From NCBI GenBank assembly GCA_016928995.1, contig JAFGJS010000108.1, positions 1-36,323 on the forward strand: a stretch of DNA of 36,323 nucleotides, in the 5' to 3' direction. Position 1 is the stretch's first letter. Each line of letters begins with the position of its first letter. A program made the position numbers and the translations under genes. Of this stretch, positions 32,647 to 36,323 are shown piece by piece. The stretch is from Candidatus Sumerlaeota bacterium (GTDB lineage Bacteria > Sumerlaeota > Sumerlaeia > JAFGJS01). Under the pieces are notes generated by a model. That model was not told the DNA's origin and did no database searches. It saw only the letters and a list, made by a program, of their open reading frames with translations.

Positions 32647-34755
32647 TCATCGCCTGGGAGCGTCTGTGCGGAAGGGAGAGGCGGGCAGGCCTTCCGCGTT
32701 GTAGAGATTGCACTGCGGATTATCCGCCCAACCGTAGCGCACGGCCGCGGGCTGCGTAATCTGAGTGCTGCTCACCACGACGGAGCGGCCTTCGATCCGC
32801 GCGTCGGCCCAGACGAATTTCCCGTCGGCGCCGGCGATGGCGAAACCCGCAAGTTTTCCATTGTTGCCTTGGGCGACGAGTCCGCTGCCCACGCTGTCGA
32901 ACGATAGCCGCGCCTTTCCGTCCCTTTCGAACTGGACGGAGCGGTAAAGCGGTCCGGATGCGACAAGGTACGGCCCGCCGTCATAGACGAGTTTTCGTGC
33001 GGCGAGCGTCAGACGTTGGGCCGCGTCCTGCTTGTTGCGTGGATTGATCTCGTTTGATTCGCCGATGTCGATGGTCACGGCCATCGCCGTTTCCGGTTCG
33101 TTCAGCGTCAGGAGCTGCGCCTCGCGCAGCAAGGCCCACGGAGAGTCTCCCGGCTCGGCTTGGCGCTCCTTGAAGTTCGCCAGTTGCACGTAGAGCAAAG
33201 GAAAATCGCCCTGCCCGAAGTTCGCGCGCCAATCGCGCAGCATCAGCGGAAATAGCGAGCGGTATTGCGCCGCTCGTTCGAAACTATCCGTGTTCTCTTC
33301 GCCCTGATACCAGATCGCGCCGCGGATTGCGAACGGAAGCAGGGGATGAATCATACCATTGAACAGCGCGCCCGGAGTATGCAGGGAATGAATGTATGTT
33401 TGGGGGCGTTTGGGCAGCTCCGTCAACGGCAGGCTGATCCGGTATTTCCATTCGCCAGAGATGGAAACATCGCTGCCGTCTTCGAACAGGATATGATTGT
33501 CTCCGCTTTCGCCGGTCAATCCGCCGTCGCCATGCAGGTCGATCACACGGATCGCGATGACATTTGGTCCTGGTTGCAGGACGTAGAGCGGAATCGAATA
33601 GCGTCGTGGAACGTTCCAGAAGCGGGTCCATTCCTGGTTCACGTCCATCGTGCCGCCAATGTAATGTCCATTGATCCAGACCATGTCCAAGTCGTCGATG
33701 CCGCGCTCGAACAACAGCATGGCGGCCTGGCTGGCGCGCTGTCCGCTGAGTGCCACGACGCGGCGGATCCATACTGCGCCGTCGAATTGCGCCAGTTCCG
33801 GAGCTTGCTTCCAGCCATAAGGTTCGTTGAAGGTTTTCCAATTCGAGTCGTCAAATTCTGCCCGGCGCCAACGTTTGGCTGTTTTATCTTTTGATGATTC
33901 GCGTTTGTCCAATTGGCGAATCCATGATTTCAAGCGTTGATCGAGAAACGATTCGCGGTGTTTTTCCGGCATGTCGGCGAACTTGATCCAGCGCTGCGCT
34001 TCATCGCGGTAATCCGGATGAGACAGGAGACTTTTGCAGCTGGTCCACGTTTCTGCTGGCGAGCGCGGCACGCTGCAATCAATCAGGCCGATGGGGACGT
34101 TAAGTCTGCGATGCAACTCTCGTCCGTAGAAATACCCCACGGCGCTGAATTCGCGGACGCTGTTGGGCGTGCAGAGCGACCAGCCCGTTGATCCTTTGAG
34201 GTCATCTTTCGGCTCCGGCGAAAGTTCATCTTCAAGTTCGATGATCCGGATATCGGGCCAGTGCGCCTTGGAGACTTCGATCTGTGAATTGACGACGGCG
34301 CTCACGGGCAATTCCATATTCGCTTCTCCGCCGCAGAGCCAGACCTCGCCGATCATCACATCGCGCAGTTCGATTGTTGCTTGCCCCTGCGCGATGAGCA
34401 CGTAAGGGCCGCCTGCCTTGCCCAGCTCCAGCCAGGCCATCCATTTGCCGTCGCAGTCCGCTCGCGTCAGGTCCGCCGCCAGAGGTTCAAGCCGCCGTTC
34501 GCCGCTTTCCTCCAACGATTCCCGCGCCAGCGTCACCTGCACAACGCCGCCAGGATCCGACCAGCCCCATACGGGGACGGTCTTTTCCTGCTGCAAGACC
34601 ATGTGATCTCCGAAGATCTTGGCGAACCGCAAGTTCTCCGCATTAGGTTTCGCCATCCCGGGCAGGCAGATGCGTCCGCATCCTGCCGCTAAAACGGCCA
34701 GCAGCGCGAAGATCGCCGCCAATGAGCTCGATTGCCGCATGGATTGCTGTTTCAT
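32647..34755 (-). CDS. Sialate O-acetylesterase-like lipoprotein lacking catalytic Ser and His
   Basis: The 702-residue protein has a lipobox at Cys26 (LLAVLAAGC) and the full SASA-family layout. It has an N-terminal sandwich (FAKIFGDHMVLQQEKTVPVWG), the SGNH-like block 1 region GEVWLCGGEANMELP, an inserted GH2-like jelly roll (about 280-410, with DDSNWKTFNEPYGW and VWIRRVVALSG), then GAIWYQGEENTD and AVTIDIGESNEINPRNKQDA. In active members block 1 reads GQSNM and the last block reads DIHPKNK; here they are GEANM (Ala145) and EINPRNK (Asn571). Both catalytic residues are therefore replaced, suggesting a carbohydrate-binding pseudoenzyme or an altered mechanism. The reading frame is intact. 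It runs on the same strand as the RND gene, with 77 bases between. Confidence 0.85.
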   Translation of the reverse strand: MKQQSMRQSSSLAAIFALLAVLAAGCGRICLPGMAKPNAENLRFAKIFGDHMVLQQEKTVPVWGWSDPGGVVQVTLARESLEESGERRLEPLAADLTRADCDGKWMAWLELGKAGGPYVLIAQGQATIELRDVMIGEVWLCGGEANMELPVSAVVNSQIEVSKAHWPDIRIIELEDELSPEPKDDLKGSTGWSLCTPNSVREFSAVGYFYGRELHRRLNVPIGLIDCSVPRSPAETWTSCKSLLSHPDYRDEAQRWIKFADMPEKHRESFLDQRLKSWIRQLDKRESSKDKTAKRWRRAEFDDSNWKTFNEPYGWKQAPELAQFDGAVWIRRVVALSGQRASQAAMLLFERGIDDLDMVWINGHYIGGTMDVNQEWTRFWNVPRRYSIPLYVLQPGPNVIAIRVIDLHGDGGLTGESGDNHILFEDGSDVSISGEWKYRISLPLTELPKRPQTYIHSLHTPGALFNGMIHPLLPFAIRGAIWYQGEENTDSFERAAQYRSLFPLMLRDWRANFGQGDFPLLYVQLANFKERQAEPGDSPWALLREAQLLTLNEPETAMAVTIDIGESNEINPRNKQDAAQRLTLAARKLVYDGGPYLVASGPLYRSVQFERDGKARLSFDSVGSGLVAQGNNGKLAGFAIAGADGKFVWADARIEGRSVVVSSTQITQPAAVRYGWADNPQCNLYNAEGLPASPFRTDAPRR

Positions 34756-35112
34756 GGCCGGATCATCCTGAAACGATATGTCAATATTAATGATAGAACC
34801 TTGTGTTCAGCAGACAAGACATTCTTCCCAGATTGGATGTTTGCCGCACTACTGGCATCGTCCATTGATGTATTTATACGCATCATCCGCCCAAAGGTCA
34901 AGCATTTCAGCGGATCAAATTGAATACCAGCCATCACTTGATCTCATCGCCCTTGTTTGGCAATGACCCAAAGACTGTGCGCAACGCGCGAGTTTTATTT
35001 TTTCTTGATTTCCGTGGAAAAGCCCGCTACTTTGGCGCTCAATCAATTTTCTTCACCGGACAAAGAACAGCCAGCCCTTTCACTCCATAGTCTTAACGGC
35101 GATGATCAACCG
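34756..35112. other. divergent intergenic region without recognised features
   Basis: This 357-base spacer separates the SASA-like gene (minus) from the glycosyltransferase gene (plus). It is more AT-rich than the genes and should hold both promoters. A TGTCAA (34779-34784, TTGACA on the minus strand) lies too near the minus-strand start to be its -35 box. No repeat or RNA gene was recognised. Short open frames here have no coding character. Confidence 0.5.
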
Positions 35113-36323
35113 ATGACCGAAATTGGAAACTCCCCCGCGCTTCCGGCCAGCCCCTTGCGGCATGGCGTCGGCTTGGCGTCCGAATGGTACGCCCGGCGCG
35201 AGCTTCCCATGCTTGCGCTCCTCGCTATCGGCGCCTTTCTTATCAATCTCGGCCGCGGATTCGAGGAAAATGAATATATCACCAACTGGGTCTGTACGAT
35301 GGATCGCAACACGTTGATCCAAAACCGGTTTAACGCCGGGCACTTTCCCTATTGGTTTCTCTGGATGCAATTCTGGACCACGCATCTGGGCGACTCTGAA
35401 ATCATATACCGTCTTCCCAGCGTCGCCGCTGTCGTTGCCGCCGTTTTCGCCTTTCGCGCCACAGTTCGCGAGCTCTTTGACCTTGATCGCGCTCGGCTGG
35501 CCGCGCTGATTTTCACGATCCACCAACTCACGATCTGGTGCGCGCAAACCGCGCGGCCATGGTCTGGCATCCTGCTCTGCGGCGCGCTGCTCACATGGGG
35601 CGTCATGCGCTGGATTCATTCCCGCGATTGGCGATGGCTCATCCTCATCGCCGCCGCCACCTTCGTCGGATATGCTCATCACCCCAACTTCGTTTTCGGC
35701 GTCGCCGCCATTGCGTTCCCGCTGCTCTATCTCGCCGTGCGCCGCTGCGCCGTTGGAATTACGCCGCTGGCCGCCATGCTTTTTTCCATACTGATGCAAT
35801 CCCATGCCACCGTTGTGCTGGCCGGAAAGCAGGACGACATCGTTGTGACGCATGAGTTCCACTTCAGACTCAAACAAGGACTTAACGCTGCCAGCCAGCT
35901 CTGGTTTGGAGACTGGAAACTCTGGACGGAGGACTGGGCGAAATATACGGCATTGCTGCTGATTATTCTCGCCAGCGTTGCTTTCTGGCGCGCCACCCGG
36001 AGCGCGAGCTCATTTCATTCCGCCGGTCTCCAGAATCAGCCGTTAAACCAGTGTCCACTCCCGCCCCGTCACTGGAGCGCCTTTCAGCGTATTTTTGTGC
36101 TGAGTTGGATCTGGACGCCATGGACCATCATCCTCATCATCGCCAGCGGTTACGCCCATCATCCGATGCTCTCACAAATACGCTACCAAACCCTGGCTAT
36201 CGGCGGAATCGCCACGCTCCTCGCCGTCGCCATCGCTTGGTGGCTCCAGGAAACAGGCGCCTCTGGCCGCAAATGGCGGTTGATCCCTCTGGGGGCCGTC
36301 TGCTTTTTGCTTCTGGCGAACAC
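35113..36323 (+). CDS. GT39/ArnT-like polyprenyl-dependent glycosyltransferase (partial)
   Basis: The gene is open from ATG 35113 to the window end (403 codons); the C-terminus is missing. It encodes a polytopic membrane protein of the GT-C type. After a first TM helix (LALLAIGAFLINLGRGF), the first loop has the acidic EENEYITNW in the position of the catalytic Asp/Glu of GT39 enzymes, then HFPYWFLWMQFWTTHLGDSE and IYRLPSVAAVVAAVFAFRAT, typical of PMT_2 proteins. At least eight helices are seen. Such enzymes move sugars from polyprenyl phosphates to lipids or proteins on the periplasmic side. An in-frame ATG at 34963 would add 50 residues of low likeness to the family. Neither start has a good ribosome site. 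Confidence 0.8.
   Translation, partial: MTEIGNSPALPASPLRHGVGLASEWYARRELPMLALLAIGAFLINLGRGFEENEYITNWVCTMDRNTLIQNRFNAGHFPYWFLWMQFWTTHLGDSEIIYRLPSVAAVVAAVFAFRATVRELFDLDRARLAALIFTIHQLTIWCAQTARPWSGILLCGALLTWGVMRWIHSRDWRWLILIAAATFVGYAHHPNFVFGVAAIAFPLLYLAVRRCAVGITPLAAMLFSILMQSHATVVLAGKQDDIVVTHEFHFRLKQGLNAASQLWFGDWKLWTEDWAKYTALLLIILASVAFWRATRSASSFHSAGLQNQPLNQCPLPPRHWSAFQRIFVLSWIWTPWTIILIIASGYAHHPMLSQIRYQTLAIGGIATLLAVAIAWWLQETGASGRKWRLIPLGAVCFLLLAN

Noticed and set aside
34732-34966. Short open frames between the SASA-like gene and the glycosyltransferase
   Set aside because: Two overlap each other in different frames, the composition is atypical of coding sequence, and no ribosome sites are seen.

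Overview
The window reads as a chromosomal segment of a flagellated, diderm (LPS-type) bacterium of moderately high G+C. Evidence for this is a complete stretch of flagellar basal-body/export/hook genes together with an LptD/OstA-like outer-membrane protein, two predicted lipoproteins, an MMPL/RND exporter of the HpnN type and an O-antigen-ligase-like protein. I cannot name the organism. The mix of a divergent uronate-isomerase-like protein, a SASA-family protein, carboxypeptidase-regulatory-like repeats and dispersed hexanucleotide arrays fits poorly cultured lineages (PVC-like or candidate phyla such as Sumerlaeota/Hydrogenedentota) better than classical Proteobacteria, but that is an impression without a search.

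Layout. 1-518: the tail of an unknown gene, then repeat-rich intergenic DNA and a strong terminator for the flagellar operon. 519-10492 (minus strand): one long operon transcribed fliF-fliG-fliH-fliI-fliJ-MotE-like-fliK-flgD-flgE (MS ring, switch, export ATPase complex, hook-length control, hook cap, hook). 10493-10892: repeat-containing intergenic DNA. 10893-12961: housekeeping genes (CYTH protein, AMMECR1, DUF2071). 13073-17897: an O-antigen-ligase-like membrane protein with an extra C-terminal domain, followed by a REC-PAS-HK-REC hybrid histidine kinase. 17938-21099 (minus): a small lipoprotein and a membrane-anchored protein with repeated carboxypeptidase-regulatory-like domains. 21230-21281: a decamer tandem repeat. 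21324-21731: yjbQ. 21732-22325: an AT-rich insert holding one frameshifted foreign-looking gene. 22380-23062 (minus): a two-gene nucleotidyltransferase/small-protein module. 23129-28953 (minus): uronate-isomerase-like protein, an Asp-rich LptD-like protein and a membrane-anchored TPR protein. 28954-29301: hexamer array and a palindromic repeat. 29302-34755: a six-TM membrane protein, an RND/MMPL exporter and a SASA-family lipoprotein that lacks its catalytic Ser and His. 35113-end: a partial GT39/ArnT-like glycosyltransferase.

The main oddities are as follows. A palindromic repeat family is present at two distant loci, once with a 20-bp tandem expansion, each beside phased hexamer arrays. The SASA protein looks like a pseudoenzyme. 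An AT-rich gene is split by a one-base frameshift. A nucleotidyltransferase/small-protein pair is coupled by an ATGA overlap. The LptD-like barrel has Asp-rich segments. A large AT-rich inverted repeat lies inside the flagellar operon.
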